Origin: Mesorhizobium sp. WSM4311
Lineage (GTDB): Bacteria > Pseudomonadota > Alphaproteobacteria > Rhizobiales > Rhizobiaceae
Assembly: GCF_002295115.1 (NCBI RefSeq)
Contig: NZ_NSFV01000002.1
Coordinates: forward strand, 646,228 to 710,227
Length of the DNA: 64,000 bases
Direction: 5' to 3'
Position 1 is the first letter of the stretch. The number at the start of each line of letters is the position of its first letter. The notes beneath the pieces are model-generated. The model did no database searches. It had not been told where the DNA came from and was given only the letters and a program-made list of their open reading frames with translations. Position numbers and translations under genes: made by a program. Below, one piece after another: positions 15,618 to 23,707 of the stretch.

Positions 15618-17231
15618 TCACATCCTGAACACGCCGAAGCGCGTGTCCTCGATCTCGGCGTTGAGCGACGCGGAAAGGCTGAGCGCCAGCACCTCGCGCG
15701 TCTTCGCCGGATCGATGATGCCGTCGTCCCAGAGGCGGGCCGACGAGTAGAGCGGATGGCCCTCATGCTCGTATTTCATCAGGATCGGCTTCTTGAATTT
15801 CGCTTCCTCCTCGGCGCTCCACTCGCCGCCCTTGCGCTCGATGCCTTCGCGCTTGACCATGGCGAGCACGGTTGCCGCCTGTTCGCCGCCCATCACCGAG
15901 ATGCGCGCATTCGGCCACATCCACAGGAAGCGCGGCGAGTAAGCGCGGCCGCACATGCCGTAATTGCCGGCGCCGAACGAGCCGCCGATGATCACGGTCA
16001 CCTTCGGCACCCTGGCGGTGGCAACCGCCATCACCAGCTTGGCGCCATCCTTGGCAATGCCGCCGGCCTCGTATTTCCGGCCGACCATGAAGCCGGTGAT
16101 GTTCTGCAGAAAGACCAGCGGGATCCCGCGCTGGCAGCACAGCTCGATGAAATGCGCGCCCTTCAGCGCGCTTTCGGAAAACAGCACGCCATTGTTGGCG
16201 ATGATGCCGACCGGCATGCCGTGGAGATGGGCAAAACCGGTGATCAGCGTCGTGCCGTAATTCTGCTTGAACTCGTCGAACTCGGAACCGTCGACGAGGC
16301 GCGCGATCACCTCGCGCACGTCATAGGGCTGGCGCAAATCGGTCGGCACGACGCCGTAGAGTTCATCCGCCGGATGAAGCGGCGGAATCGATCTCTGTAA
16401 GTTCAGGCTTACGGTCTTGTTCCGATTCAGGTTTTTGACTATGCGCCGGCAGATGGCGAGCGCATGTTCGTCGTCCATCGCATAGTGGTCGGCAACGCCG
16501 GAGAGCCGCGTATGCACATCCGCGCCCCCCAGATCCTCGGCGCTGACGTCCTCGCCGGTGGCCGCCTTCACCAGCGGTGGGCCGCCGAGAAAAATGGTTG
16601 CCTGGTTGCGCACCATGATCGTCTCGTCCGACATCGCCGGCACATAGGCGCCTCCGGCCGTGCAGGACCCCATGACACAGGCGATCTGCGGGATGCCGGC
16701 AGCCGACATGTTGGCCTGGTTGTAGAAGATGCGGCCGAAATGCTCGCGGTCGGGAAACACCTCGTCCTGGTTGGGCAGATTGGCGCCGCCGCTGTCGACC
16801 AGATAGATGCAGGGCAGATTGTTCTGCAGCGCGATTTCCTGCGCGCGCAGATGCTTTTTCACCGTCAATGGATAGTAGGTGCCGCCCTTCACCGTGGCAT
16901 CGTTGACGACGACCATCACCTCGGTGCCCTCGACCCGGCCGACGCCGGCGATCATGCCGGCCGAGGAAATCTCCTCGCCATACATCGACCACGCCGCGAA
17001 CTGGCCGATCTCGAGGAAGGGCGAACCAGTGTCGAGCAATTGTGCCAGGCGTTCGCGCGGCAGCAGCTTGCCACGCGAAATATGGCGCTCGCGCGCCTCC
17101 TCCGAGCCGCCGCGCTCGACGGTCACGGCCTTTTCGGCGATGTCGGCGACCAGCGCGCGCATGCGATCGGCATTGGCGCGGAAGATGTCGGAGGAGGGGG
17201 AGATCTGAGTCTGCAGGACGGCCATGCTCAC
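15618..17231 (-). CDS. mccB: Methylcrotonoyl-CoA carboxylase, carboxyltransferase beta subunit
   Basis: A 537-residue carboxyltransferase that moves CO2 from carboxybiotin to 3-methylcrotonyl-CoA, giving 3-methylglutaconyl-CoA. The N half contains [20 protein letters not shown] and the acyl-CoA-binding [18 protein letters not shown]; the C half contains the biotin-binding [20 protein letters not shown] and [15 protein letters not shown], both diagnostic of the MCC beta family rather than AccD. The frame starts at GTG 17231, overlapping the ivd stop as GTGA, or at ATG 17225. It is the middle gene of ivd-mccB-macro. Confidence 0.96.
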   Translation of the reverse strand: MSMAVLQTQISPSSDIFRANADRMRALVADIAEKAVTVERGGSEEARERHISRGKLLPRERLAQLLDTGSPFLEIGQFAAWSMYGEEISSAGMIAGVGRVEGTEVMVVVNDATVKGGTYYPLTVKKHLRAQEIALQNNLPCIYLVDSGGANLPNQDEVFPDREHFGRIFYNQANMSAAGIPQIACVMGSCTAGGAYVPAMSDETIMVRNQATIFLGGPPLVKAATGEDVSAEDLGGADVHTRLSGVADHYAMDDEHALAICRRIVKNLNRNKTVSLNLQRSIPPLHPADELYGVVPTDLRQPYDVREVIARLVDGSEFDEFKQNYGTTLITGFAHLHGMPVGIIANNGVLFSESALKGAHFIELCCQRGIPLVFLQNITGFMVGRKYEAGGIAKDGAKLVMAVATARVPKVTVIIGGSFGAGNYGMCGRAYSPRFLWMWPNARISVMGGEQAATVLAMVKREGIERKGGEWSAEEEAKFKKPILMKYEHEGHPLYSSARLWDDGIIDPAKTREVLALSLSASLNAEIEDTRFGVFRM

Positions 17232-18391
17232 ACCCCCTCCGCCATGATCTCGCGGCCGATGAGCCAGCGCCGGATTTCGCTGGTGCCGGCGCCGATCTCG
17301 TAAAGCTTGGCGTCGCGCAGCAGCCGGCCGGTCGGATAATCGTTGATGTAGCCGTTGCCGCCCAGCAGCTGGATGGCGTCCAACGCCATCTGCGTCGCCT
17401 TTTCGGCGGCGAACAAAACACAGCCGGCGGCGTCCTTGCGGGTGGTCTGGCCGCGGTCGCAGGCGGCCGCGACGGCGTAGACGTAGGCGCGCGCGGCGTT
17501 CATCACCGTGTACATGTCGGCAAGCTTGCCTTGCACCAGCTGAAACTCGCCGATCGGCTGGCCGAACTGCTTGCGTTCGTGCACATAGGGAATCACCACG
17601 TCGAGGCAGGCTGCCATCAGGCCGATCGGGCCGCCGGCGAGCACCGTGCGCTCATAGTCTAGGCCCGACATCAGCACCTCGACGCCGCGTCCTTCCTCAT
17701 GCAGCAAATTGTCGAACGGCACCTCGACATTTTCAAACACCAGTTCGCCGGTGCTGGAACCGCGCATGCCGAGCTTGTCGAGTTTCTGCGCCACGGAAAA
17801 CCCTGCAAAAGCCTTTTCGACGATGAAGGCGGTGATGCCGCGCGATTTCCGCTCCGGATCGGTCTTGGCATAGACAACCAGCGTATCCGCGTCCGGGCCG
17901 TTGGTGATCCACATCTTGGTGCCGTTGAGCACATAGCGGTCATTGCGCTTTTCGGCGCGCAGTTTGAGCGAGACGACGTCCGAGCCGGCGCCGGATTCAG
18001 ACATCGCCAACGCGCCGACACGCTCGCCCGAACACAGCGGCGGCAGGAACTTTTCCTTCTGCGCCGGCGTCGCCCAGCGGTTGATCTGGTTGACGCAGAG
18101 GTTGGAGTGGGCGCCGTAGGAAAGACCGACCGAAGCCGACGCGCGGGAGATTTCCTCCACCGCAATCACATGGGCGAGATAACCCATGCCGCTGCCGCCG
18201 AAATCGGGATCGGCGGTGATGCCGAGCAGGCCGAGTTCGCCGAGCTCGCGCCACAGATGCACCGGAAATTCGTTCTGGCGGTCGATATCGCCGGCGATCG
18301 GGGCGATCCTGTCCTGGGCGAAGCGCCGCACCATATCGCGCAGCGCCTCGATGTCCTCGTCATGCCCGAAGCTGAGCGTGTTGGTGTACAT
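17228..18391 (-). CDS. ivd: Isovaleryl-CoA dehydrogenase
   Basis: A 387-residue FAD enzyme oxidising isovaleryl-CoA to 3-methylcrotonyl-CoA, with electrons passing to ETF. It has the acyl-CoA dehydrogenase signatures [18 protein letters not shown] near 130 and [20 protein letters not shown] near 345, and the catalytic Glu is likely in GLDYERTVL near 250, the position used by isovaleryl-CoA dehydrogenases. The start ATG at 18391 gives [20 protein letters not shown], the usual N-terminus; upstream sequence to 18454 is rhizobial repeat. It is the first gene of the leucine operon and lies 73 bases downstream of the TetR gene, in the same direction. Confidence 0.95.
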   Translation of the reverse strand: MYTNTLSFGHDEDIEALRDMVRRFAQDRIAPIAGDIDRQNEFPVHLWRELGELGLLGITADPDFGGSGMGYLAHVIAVEEISRASASVGLSYGAHSNLCVNQINRWATPAQKEKFLPPLCSGERVGALAMSESGAGSDVVSLKLRAEKRNDRYVLNGTKMWITNGPDADTLVVYAKTDPERKSRGITAFIVEKAFAGFSVAQKLDKLGMRGSSTGELVFENVEVPFDNLLHEEGRGVEVLMSGLDYERTVLAGGPIGLMAACLDVVIPYVHERKQFGQPIGEFQLVQGKLADMYTVMNAARAYVYAVAAACDRGQTTRKDAAGCVLFAAEKATQMALDAIQLLGGNGYINDYPTGRLLRDAKLYEIGAGTSEIRRWLIGREIMAEGV

Positions 18392-18406
18392 GGCGTTCCT
18401 CCCGCC

Positions 18407-18506
18407 GCATGACCTCGAAAATCGACTTCGATTTTCGGAAAGGATCATGCGCAAAATTCAAGTGCTACAGCGTCCTTTGCACGTCCGAGGGACGTGCGGC
18501 GCTGTC
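18407..18506. repeat. Composite rhizobial hairpin repeat overlapping the 3' end of the TetR gene
   Basis: Two hairpins in one unit. The first has arms GCATGACC and GGATCATGC (18407-18450) around GAAAATCG/CGATTTTC. The second has GCACGTCC (18479-18486) and GGACGTGC (18490-18497). The combination is one of the commonest intergenic repeats I know from Mesorhizobium. It lies between the TetR gene and ivd, and reaches into the TetR frame, supplying its TAG and about 13 terminal codons. Confidence 0.75.
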
Positions 18507-19106
18507 GGTATCCATCCTCGCGCCAACCAGGCGCATTGTCATCGAAAGATATGTCGCCGTCACTTCAGTGACCGACAGCCGCTCGCCCGGGCGAAACCAG
18601 ACGATGACGCCGGTCATCATCTGGATCAGCGCCATGGCCGTCAGACCGGTGTCCTCGATGCTGAAGTCGCCGGCCTCGGCGCCTTCGCGCAGGATGCTGC
18701 GCAGTTCCTTTTCGTAGGCTGTGCGCATGCGCAGGATCTGTGTCAGCCTGTCGGGCGACAGGCTGCGCAGTTCCATGTTCGACACATGCGTGGCATGCCG
18801 GCGCTCGATGTGGAAGGCGATGTGGTTGCGCACATAGGCCGCAAGCTGCTCCGCCGGATCTGCATCGGTTGGCCTCGCGTGTTCCCAGGCCTGGCGAAGC
18901 CCCTCCATGTGCTCGCGCATCAGCGTGAACAGCAGGTCTTCCTTGGTCGGGAAATAGCGGTAGAGCGCGGCCGCCTGCACGCCGACCTCGGCCGCCAGCC
19001 GCCGCATCGACATCGCCTCGTAGCCATGGCGTGCGATCAGGTTGACCGCCGCTTCGCGGACTGCCGCCTCGGTTCGCTCGCCGTCGGATCCCGTGGTGCG
19101 CGCCAT
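18465..19106 (-). CDS. TetR-family repressor of the leucine cluster
   Basis: A 213-residue regulator. Residues about 10-55 are the TetR DNA-binding domain (AAVREAAVNLIARHGYEAMS, then RRLAAEVGVQAAALYRYFPT). The C-terminal ligand-binding part has the TetR_C motifs of acyl-CoA-responsive members, including an RHATHVSNMELRSLSP segment. Position directly upstream of ivd-mccB suggests it represses branched-chain amino-acid catabolism and is released by an acyl-CoA; TetR-type leucine regulators (LiuQ) are known in proteobacterial regulons. The last 13 residues (DSAARPSDVQRTL) and the stop come from an intergenic repeat, so the native C-terminus was probably replaced. A palindrome lies 32 bases before its ATG. 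Confidence 0.88.
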   Translation of the reverse strand: MARTTGSDGERTEAAVREAAVNLIARHGYEAMSMRRLAAEVGVQAAALYRYFPTKEDLLFTLMREHMEGLRQAWEHARPTDADPAEQLAAYVRNHIAFHIERRHATHVSNMELRSLSPDRLTQILRMRTAYEKELRSILREGAEAGDFSIEDTGLTAMALIQMMTGVIVWFRPGERLSVTEVTATYLSMTMRLVGARMDTDSAARPSDVQRTL

Positions 19107-19132
19107 GTTCGCCTCGTCAAGCCGACAATAAT

Positions 19133-19149
19133 AAAACGAACGTTCAATT
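19133..19149. promoter_or_regulatory. Candidate TetR operator
   Basis: AAAACGAACGTTCAATT contains the perfect palindrome GAACGTTC (19138-19145) in the AT-rich stretch immediately upstream of the TetR gene. GAACGTTC-type palindromes are common operators for acyl-CoA-responsive TetR proteins. It could serve for autoregulation and, if the repeat region is transcribed through, for the ivd operon. Confidence 0.45.
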
Positions 19150-19189
19150 AATTCAAGAGTGTCGGGCTAGTCAAGTAATGCGCATGCGC

Positions 19190-19474
19190 CTATGCGACGA
19201 TTTTGAAATCTCCAGGCGCGGTCCAGGTCTCGATCTCCTCGACATCGACCCGCGAGACTGAAGCGCCCACCGGGCCCTGCCAAAGCCGTTCGATCATGGA
19301 CGAAACCGCCGTTTCGGCGCCGGCGAGCCATGCCGTTACCGTGCCGTCTCTTTCGTTGCGCACCCAGCCCACCAGCCCAAGCCCTGCCGCTTCGCCTCTC
19401 GCCCAGATCCTGTAGCCGACGCCTTGCACCCTGCCGTGTACGCGGGCCTGCACGGCCCTTTTCCGATCGTTCAT
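19190..19474 (-). CDS. acyP: Acylphosphatase
   Basis: A 94-residue enzyme, the standard length. The signature VHGRVQGVGYRIWARGEA (about 12-29) and GLVGWVRNERDGTVTAWLAG (about 33-52) contain the catalytic Arg of GVGYR and Asn of WVRN. It hydrolyses acyl phosphates such as acetyl phosphate and carbamoyl phosphate in the cytoplasm. The longer frame to 19606 crosses the operator region and lacks family similarity; ATG 19474 is preceded by AAGGGAGCGC. It is divergent from the MarR gene, and the 180-base shared region carries a palindrome. Confidence 0.93.
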   Translation of the reverse strand: MNDRKRAVQARVHGRVQGVGYRIWARGEAAGLGLVGWVRNERDGTVTAWLAGAETAVSSMIERLWQGPVGASVSRVDVEEIETWTAPGDFKIVA

Positions 19475-19588
19475 CGTGCGCTCCCTTGCATAGAGTCTGG
19501 CGCAGGATCGAGCGAAGGCAACTGGCTTGAGGGGGACTATCGAACAGAAGCCGAGGCTTGCTCGCAAGATGGATGACTTGATCCAATA

Positions 19589-19611
19589 AAAAGTTGACTT
19601 GATCAACTTTT
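19589..19611. promoter_or_regulatory. Palindromic operator candidate between acyP and the MarR gene
   Basis: AAAAGTTGA (19589-19597) and TCAACTTTT (19603-19611) are perfect inverted repeats with a 5-base spacer. The inner TTGACTTGATCAA fits the size and symmetry of MarR-family operators. It is 44 bases before the MarR start and 115 before acyP, so it could control both. Confidence 0.6.
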
Positions 19612-19655
19612 ACGCAATGATCCATCGATGTGGAATCTCAGGGAGGGCGCATGAC

Positions 19656-20177
19656 ATGCCAGCCGATCGGAGTGCCTTGGTCCGCGATCTCAGATGCTTC
19701 AACCGGTTCTATACCGGCCTGGTCGGGCTGCTCGACGAAACCTTGACGCACAGCGCCTTTACGCTGACCGAGGCGCGGGTGCTGTTCGAACTGGGCCGTC
19801 GACCTGGCCGTATTGCTGCCGCCCCTGGCGGCAAGGCAGGCTTTCTGGCACGGGCGTTTCAAACCGATTTCGGGCCAGCAGCGTCCGGCATTGCCAGGGA
19901 ACTCCAACTGGATCCGGCCTATGTCACGAGAATCCTTAGAAAACTCTTTGCCGCGGGCTTCACCGAAATGCGCACCGGCCCTGGGGCTCTGCGCGGTCGC
20001 GTCCTCTCGCTCACCGTTCGCGGCCAGGCCGCGCTTGCCACACTCCAGGCAGCCGCGGATCGCGATCTCACCCGCCTGACCGTGGACCTGGGCGACGAGG
20101 AAGCGGCCGAGTTGTCGGATATATTGGCACGCGTCAGGCATCTGCTAAGCGCAGCGCCAGCATCCGAACGCAGCTGA
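19656..20177 (+). CDS. MarR-family regulator with an internal insertion
   Basis: A 173-residue winged-helix regulator. The helix before the HTH (SAFTLTEARVLFELGRRPG) and the recognition part (GIARELQLDPAYVTRILRKL) match MarR proteins found in MarR-GNAT fusions and their stand-alone relatives. Between them lies an unusual stretch of about 23 residues (RIAAAPGGKAGFLARAFQTD and following) that standard members lack. Its DNA starts with a perfect hairpin TGCCGCC/GGCGGCA (19817-19833), as if a small element had inserted in frame. The start at 19656 follows GGGAGGGCGC. No acetyltransferase domain follows. Probable autoregulator through the upstream palindrome. Confidence 0.85.
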   Translation: MPADRSALVRDLRCFNRFYTGLVGLLDETLTHSAFTLTEARVLFELGRRPGRIAAAPGGKAGFLARAFQTDFGPAASGIARELQLDPAYVTRILRKLFAAGFTEMRTGPGALRGRVLSLTVRGQAALATLQAAADRDLTRLTVDLGDEEAAELSDILARVRHLLSAAPASERS

Positions 20178-20182
20178 ATTGC

Positions 20183-21295
20183 CTAGTTCCCCCGCGCCGC
20201 CGCCAGCGCGCCCGGCAATTCCTCGGCAAAGATATCCAGTTCGTGGTCGAGGCCGACGCTGACGCGAATGCAGCGGTCGAGTCCTGGCGCCATCGGCTTG
20301 CGGATGAACACATCACGTGACAGCAGACCTTGCAGCACTTTCAGCGCGAAGGGGCCGTCATGGCCGCAGTCGATGGTGACGAAATTGGTCGCCGAGGCCA
20401 GCGGCTTCAACCCGTTCTGCTCGGCGATATCAGCGATGCGCCGGCGCCCGGCAGACACCCGCGCCACCACCGTCTCGAGATAGGGCTGGTCGGCGAGTGC
20501 CTCGACGCCGGCGATCTGCGCCATGCGGCTGACGCCGTAATGGTTGCGGATCTTCTCGAAGTCGCGGATCACCTGCGCCTCCGCAATCGCATAGCCGCAG
20601 CGTATCCCGGCAAGCCCATAAGCCTTTGAAAAGGTTCGCATGCGGATGACATTTGGTCGCGAGATATCGATCGGCGGCAGGGCCGAGGCCGGCCCCAATT
20701 CGCCATAGGCCTCGTCGAGCACCAGCATGGTGGTCTCAGGCAATGCCTCGATGAAGCGGATCACCTCGTCCGCTTCCCACCAACTGCCCATCGGATTGTC
20801 CGGGTTGGACAGATAGACCAGCGGGGCCTTCTCCTTGACGACCGCCTTAAGCAAACCATCCAGGCTTTCGCGGTCGTTCTCGTAAGGGACTGTCACCAGC
20901 CGCCCGCCGACGCCGGCAATATGGAAGTTGAAGGTTGGATAAGCGCCGAGCGAGGTGACCACGGCATCGCCAGCCGCCACATACATGCGCGCCACCAGGC
21001 TGAGCAGCCCGTCGATGCCTTCGCCGACAACGACGTTCTCGATCGCCACGTCATGATGCGCGGCAGCCGCGACCTTCAGCTCGTAATTGTCGGGATCGCA
21101 ATACATCCACTGATCGCGCGCCACGCGCTCCATGCGGGCGATGACGCGTGGCGATGGGCCAAAACTGCTCTCATTGGCGCCGATGCGGGCACGAAAAGCC
21201 CGCCCGCGTTCACGCTCCTGCGCTTCCGGGCCGACAAAAGGCACGGTCGAGGGAAGTGCTGCGATAAGCGGCGAAAGGGCAGGGCGCAGACGCAT
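20183..21295 (-). CDS. PLP-dependent aminotransferase, HisC-like
   Basis: A 370-residue class I/II aminotransferase. Diagnostic segments are ANESSFGPSPRVI near 40 (ligand loop), YLSNPDNPMGSWW near 168, VLDEAYGE near 197 (Asp/Tyr contacting PLP) and RTFSKAYGLAGIRCGYAIAE near 226, where Lys forms the PLP aldimine. Order and length match histidinol-phosphate aminotransferase, but many HisC-like paralogs act on aromatic amino acids or other 2-oxo acids, and no his gene is nearby, so the substrate is open. The start at 21295 gives the usual N-terminus; the frame upstream to 21646 is antisense to the TPR relic. Confidence 0.85.
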   Translation of the reverse strand: MRLRPALSPLIAALPSTVPFVGPEAQERERGRAFRARIGANESSFGPSPRVIARMERVARDQWMYCDPDNYELKVAAAAHHDVAIENVVVGEGIDGLLSLVARMYVAAGDAVVTSLGAYPTFNFHIAGVGGRLVTVPYENDRESLDGLLKAVVKEKAPLVYLSNPDNPMGSWWEADEVIRFIEALPETTMLVLDEAYGELGPASALPPIDISRPNVIRMRTFSKAYGLAGIRCGYAIAEAQVIRDFEKIRNHYGVSRMAQIAGVEALADQPYLETVVARVSAGRRRIADIAEQNGLKPLASATNFVTIDCGHDGPFALKVLQGLLSRDVFIRKPMAPGLDRCIRVSVGLDHELDIFAEELPGALAAARGN

Positions 21296-21481
21296 GGGGG
21301 AAGCTCGCTTGGAAAGGGCCTCCTTGCTAGCGTGACCAGCCTGGCCGTGCAAGCACCCTGCGATCTGCAGCCGTAACGCCGGATTCCGTCGCCTCTTTTT
21401 GCTAGCGAAGGACCATGAACAATCGTCTGCCGCCCGCCTGGTCGAAGCATCAGAAAATTTCGTCCGGACCGAAATCACCCA

Positions 21482-21963
21482 TCCGAAAGCAAGCCCACTA
21501 CCCGTGCACAGGCTGATGATGCATTGCTCAGGCAGGCTGTCGAATTGCATCGGGCAAATCGGTTGCTGGATGCGGAGGCACTTTGTCAGCGCGTATTGGC
21601 TCATAAACTGGACATCCTTTGCGCTCGGCCTAGACCAAATGGCCATTCGGTTTGTTGAGCGAGTGGTAAAAGAGGTCCCTCAAAATCTGCACTACCATTT
21701 GACACTGGGTGAGACCTATTTGAAGGTCGGCGAGCATGTGCATGCGATGAGGCATTTGAACGTGCTTGCGAGCTGAATGCCGACTGGGTTGAGGCGCTTT
21801 GCGCGCTGGTCGCGCCTACGCCGAATTCGGCAAGGCCGACATCGTGGCGCCGCCTTATGAGAAAGCGCTCAAGATCGACGGCGGCCGTCCCGCTATCCGG
21901 ATGGGGCTGGCCAATGCGCTTGTGAGTCTCGGCCGGATGGTTGAGGCGACATGGCCTGATTGA
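21482..21963 (+). pseudogene. Remnant of a tetratricopeptide-repeat (TPR) gene with several frameshifts
   Basis: Four TPR-like units can be read only by changing frame three times. Frame 2 gives LLRQAVELHRANRLLDAEAL and CQRVLAHKLDILCA. Frame 3 then gives AIRFVERVVKEVPQNLHYHL and TLGETYLKVGEHVHAMRH. Frame 2 again gives FERACELNADWVEALCAL. Frame 1 gives AYAEFGKADIVAPPYEKALK and MGLANALVSLGRMVEA. The spacing and A-x-x-x-Y/F pattern are those of TPRs, as in TPR-sulfotransferases. No intact start or full domain remains. It ends 29 bases from tRNA-Ser. Confidence 0.75.
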
Positions 21964-21991
21964 TGTGATTCGAAGTCTGCAGGGCATAGGG

Positions 21992-22082
21992 TGGCGGAGA
22001 GGATGGGATTCGAACCCACGAGAAGCTTTTGACCTCTACTCCCTTAGCAGGGGAGCGCCTTCGACCACTCGGCCACCTCTCC
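21992..22082 (-). tRNA. tRNA-Ser (anticodon GCT)
   Basis: On the minus strand the molecule starts GGAGAGGTGGCCGAGTGGTC, typical of serine tRNAs, has an anticodon stem-loop CTCCC-CTGCTAA-GGGAG with anticodon GCT, a long variable arm and the T-loop GGTTCGAATCC. The acceptor GGAGAGG pairs with CCTCTCC, the discriminator is G, and CCA is encoded (21992-21994). It reads AGC and AGT codons. Serine tRNAs are common integration targets, which fits the integrase remnant nearby. Confidence 0.97.
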
Positions 22083-22398
22083 GTTGCGCCGCTGGATAAA
22101 GAAAAGCGCCGGCACAATCAACAAGCCCCGGCCATTATCTCGGAAAAAGAAGTCATTCTGTCGAAAAATAATCGCATGCCGCGCCGTGGCTTTCCCAGCG
22201 GCGGCGGTTCTGCGGCGAATCCCTGGCACGTGATTCGTCGCCTCGCCTTGATTCCGTCAGCCGGTTGCCGGATGTGCCCGTGAATATGGGGGTTAGGGCG
22301 GCCCTGATGGTTAACGAGTGCTTTCTGAGTTGGGCCAAGTCGCGTCATTTGTGCAACAACGCTGGGGGATAGCAGCCGAACAGCCCTTTCGTCCGTAG

Positions 22399-22644
22399 GC
22401 CAGGCTGTTCGCCGCCATCAGGAGCCGCAGCGAGGATGCCTACAGGCTTTCAGTCTTCCTGGTCGACAGCGGCTGCCGTCTCGGCGGGGCGCTCGGACTG
22501 ATCTTGAACGACATCCAGGAACATCGCGTTTCCTTCTGGATCACCAAATCCGGCCTCAGCCGCGCCATTCCGATGACCGAACGGGGTCAGGCCGGCGCGG
22601 CGAAGCCAGCGAAAGCGTCAGGGAAAAGCTCAAAGGCCAAATAG
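22399..22644 (+). pseudogene. Tyrosine-recombinase (integrase) fragment
   Basis: An open stretch of about 80 codons with no start, opened by a TAG. It reads ARLFAAIRSRSEDAYRLSVF then LVDSGCRLGGALGLILNDIQ and HRVSFWITKSGLSRAIPMTE. The DSGCRLGGALGL box is the phage-integrase motif around the first catalytic Arg, and WITKSGLSR matches the following beta strands with the catalytic Lys. The later His-x-x-Arg and Tyr boxes are missing, so the protein cannot be active. It lies 320 bases from tRNA-Ser(GCT), supporting an old, mostly deleted integrative element. Other parts of 22083-22400 show no recognisable gene. Confidence 0.75.
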
Positions 22645-22702
22645 TTCCAAAGGCCTGTATATACTGTCATGGTGACCTCAGGACCAGATCTGGTCTTAGG
22701 GT

Positions 22703-23602
22703 TTACTTTGTTTGGTGTCTGCGCTCAGCCCGATCGAGGAAGGTCGCTATATCGCCGGGCAAGCTGCCAGTTTCGAGGAAAGGGGCGTGGCCCTGGCCCT
22801 CGACCGCGATCGCTTCGATCATCGGATGGCGCTGGCGCATCTGCTCCAGAGTTTCAGGCGACAACAGCCTGGAATTGGCGCCACGGATAGCGAGCAGGGG
22901 AATGGCTACCAACGCCTCGAACTGCGGCCACAGCGCCGGCAATGGCTGTGACAGGTCAAGATTGGCGACCATATCGACCAGTTTCGGATCAAAATCCGGC
23001 AACAGCCCTTGATCCGTCTCACGGTAGAGCGCTCCCACCATCCGCGTCCAGTCGGCGTCGGTGAGCTTGGAAAAATCCTTGCCGTGAACGCTGCGCTGGG
23101 CATCCATCGCCTCGGTGAAGGTTTTCGGCTTCGACGTGCGTTCGAGATAGGACTGGATGTGGGCGAGGCCGGCCGGCTCGATCACCGGCCCGATGTCGTT
23201 GAAAACAATGGCTTTCAGCACGGCCGGGCGCAGCGCGCCAAGCACATGGATGATCAGCCCGCCGCGTGAGGTGCCGATGAAGGCCGCCCCCTCAATGCCA
23301 AGCGCGGCCAGCCCGGCAAGGATGTCGCTGGCCTCGACGCCGACATTGTAGTGGCTGACATCGGGATCGTAGGCCGACTGTCCGCGTCCGCGATAGTCGA
23401 AGGCAACCACTTGGCGCGGTACCGGCGATCGCGTCGAAAGATAAAGTGCCAGCTCATGAAAATCCCGCGCGTTGCGGGTCAGGCCGGGCAGGCAGATGAC
23501 CGGCCAATGTCCGGGCTTCGCTTCGCCATAGAGGCGGGCATGAAGTCTCAGCCCGTCTGGCGCTACGTAGAAGAAGTCGGGAAAACCTCCGGTGCTCGAC
23601 AT
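22703..23602 (-). CDS. Alpha/beta hydrolase
   Basis: A 299-residue alpha/beta-fold hydrolase. The oxyanion region is VICLPGLTRNARDF near 35, the nucleophile elbow is GTSRGG (Ser near 112), and the C-terminal GQGHAPFL near 273 provides the His. FDYRGRGQSAYDP near 70 is typical of the family. It has no signal peptide, so it is cytoplasmic. Substrate unknown: esters, lactones or epoxide-like compounds are all possible. The start at 23602 gives MSSTGGFPDFFYVAPDGLRL, a normal N-terminus. It is 105 bases downstream of the transglycosylase in the same direction. Confidence 0.85.
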   Translation of the reverse strand: MSSTGGFPDFFYVAPDGLRLHARLYGEAKPGHWPVICLPGLTRNARDFHELALYLSTRSPVPRQVVAFDYRGRGQSAYDPDVSHYNVGVEASDILAGLAALGIEGAAFIGTSRGGLIIHVLGALRPAVLKAIVFNDIGPVIEPAGLAHIQSYLERTSKPKTFTEAMDAQRSVHGKDFSKLTDADWTRMVGALYRETDQGLLPDFDPKLVDMVANLDLSQPLPALWPQFEALVAIPLLAIRGANSRLLSPETLEQMRQRHPMIEAIAVEGQGHAPFLETGSLPGDIATFLDRAERRHQTK

Positions 23603-23707
23603 CTGAAAGGACTCCCTGTCTGGATCGTCTGCGACTGCTACAGACGAGGGCAGGGATGGTCAAATAGAAGGAGCGACGCTCGGTCGCCTCTCAAGCCGTC
23701 AGCGTCC

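Noticed and set aside
22044..22229. 61-codon minus-strand frame
   Set aside because: Its end is translated tRNA-Ser sequence.
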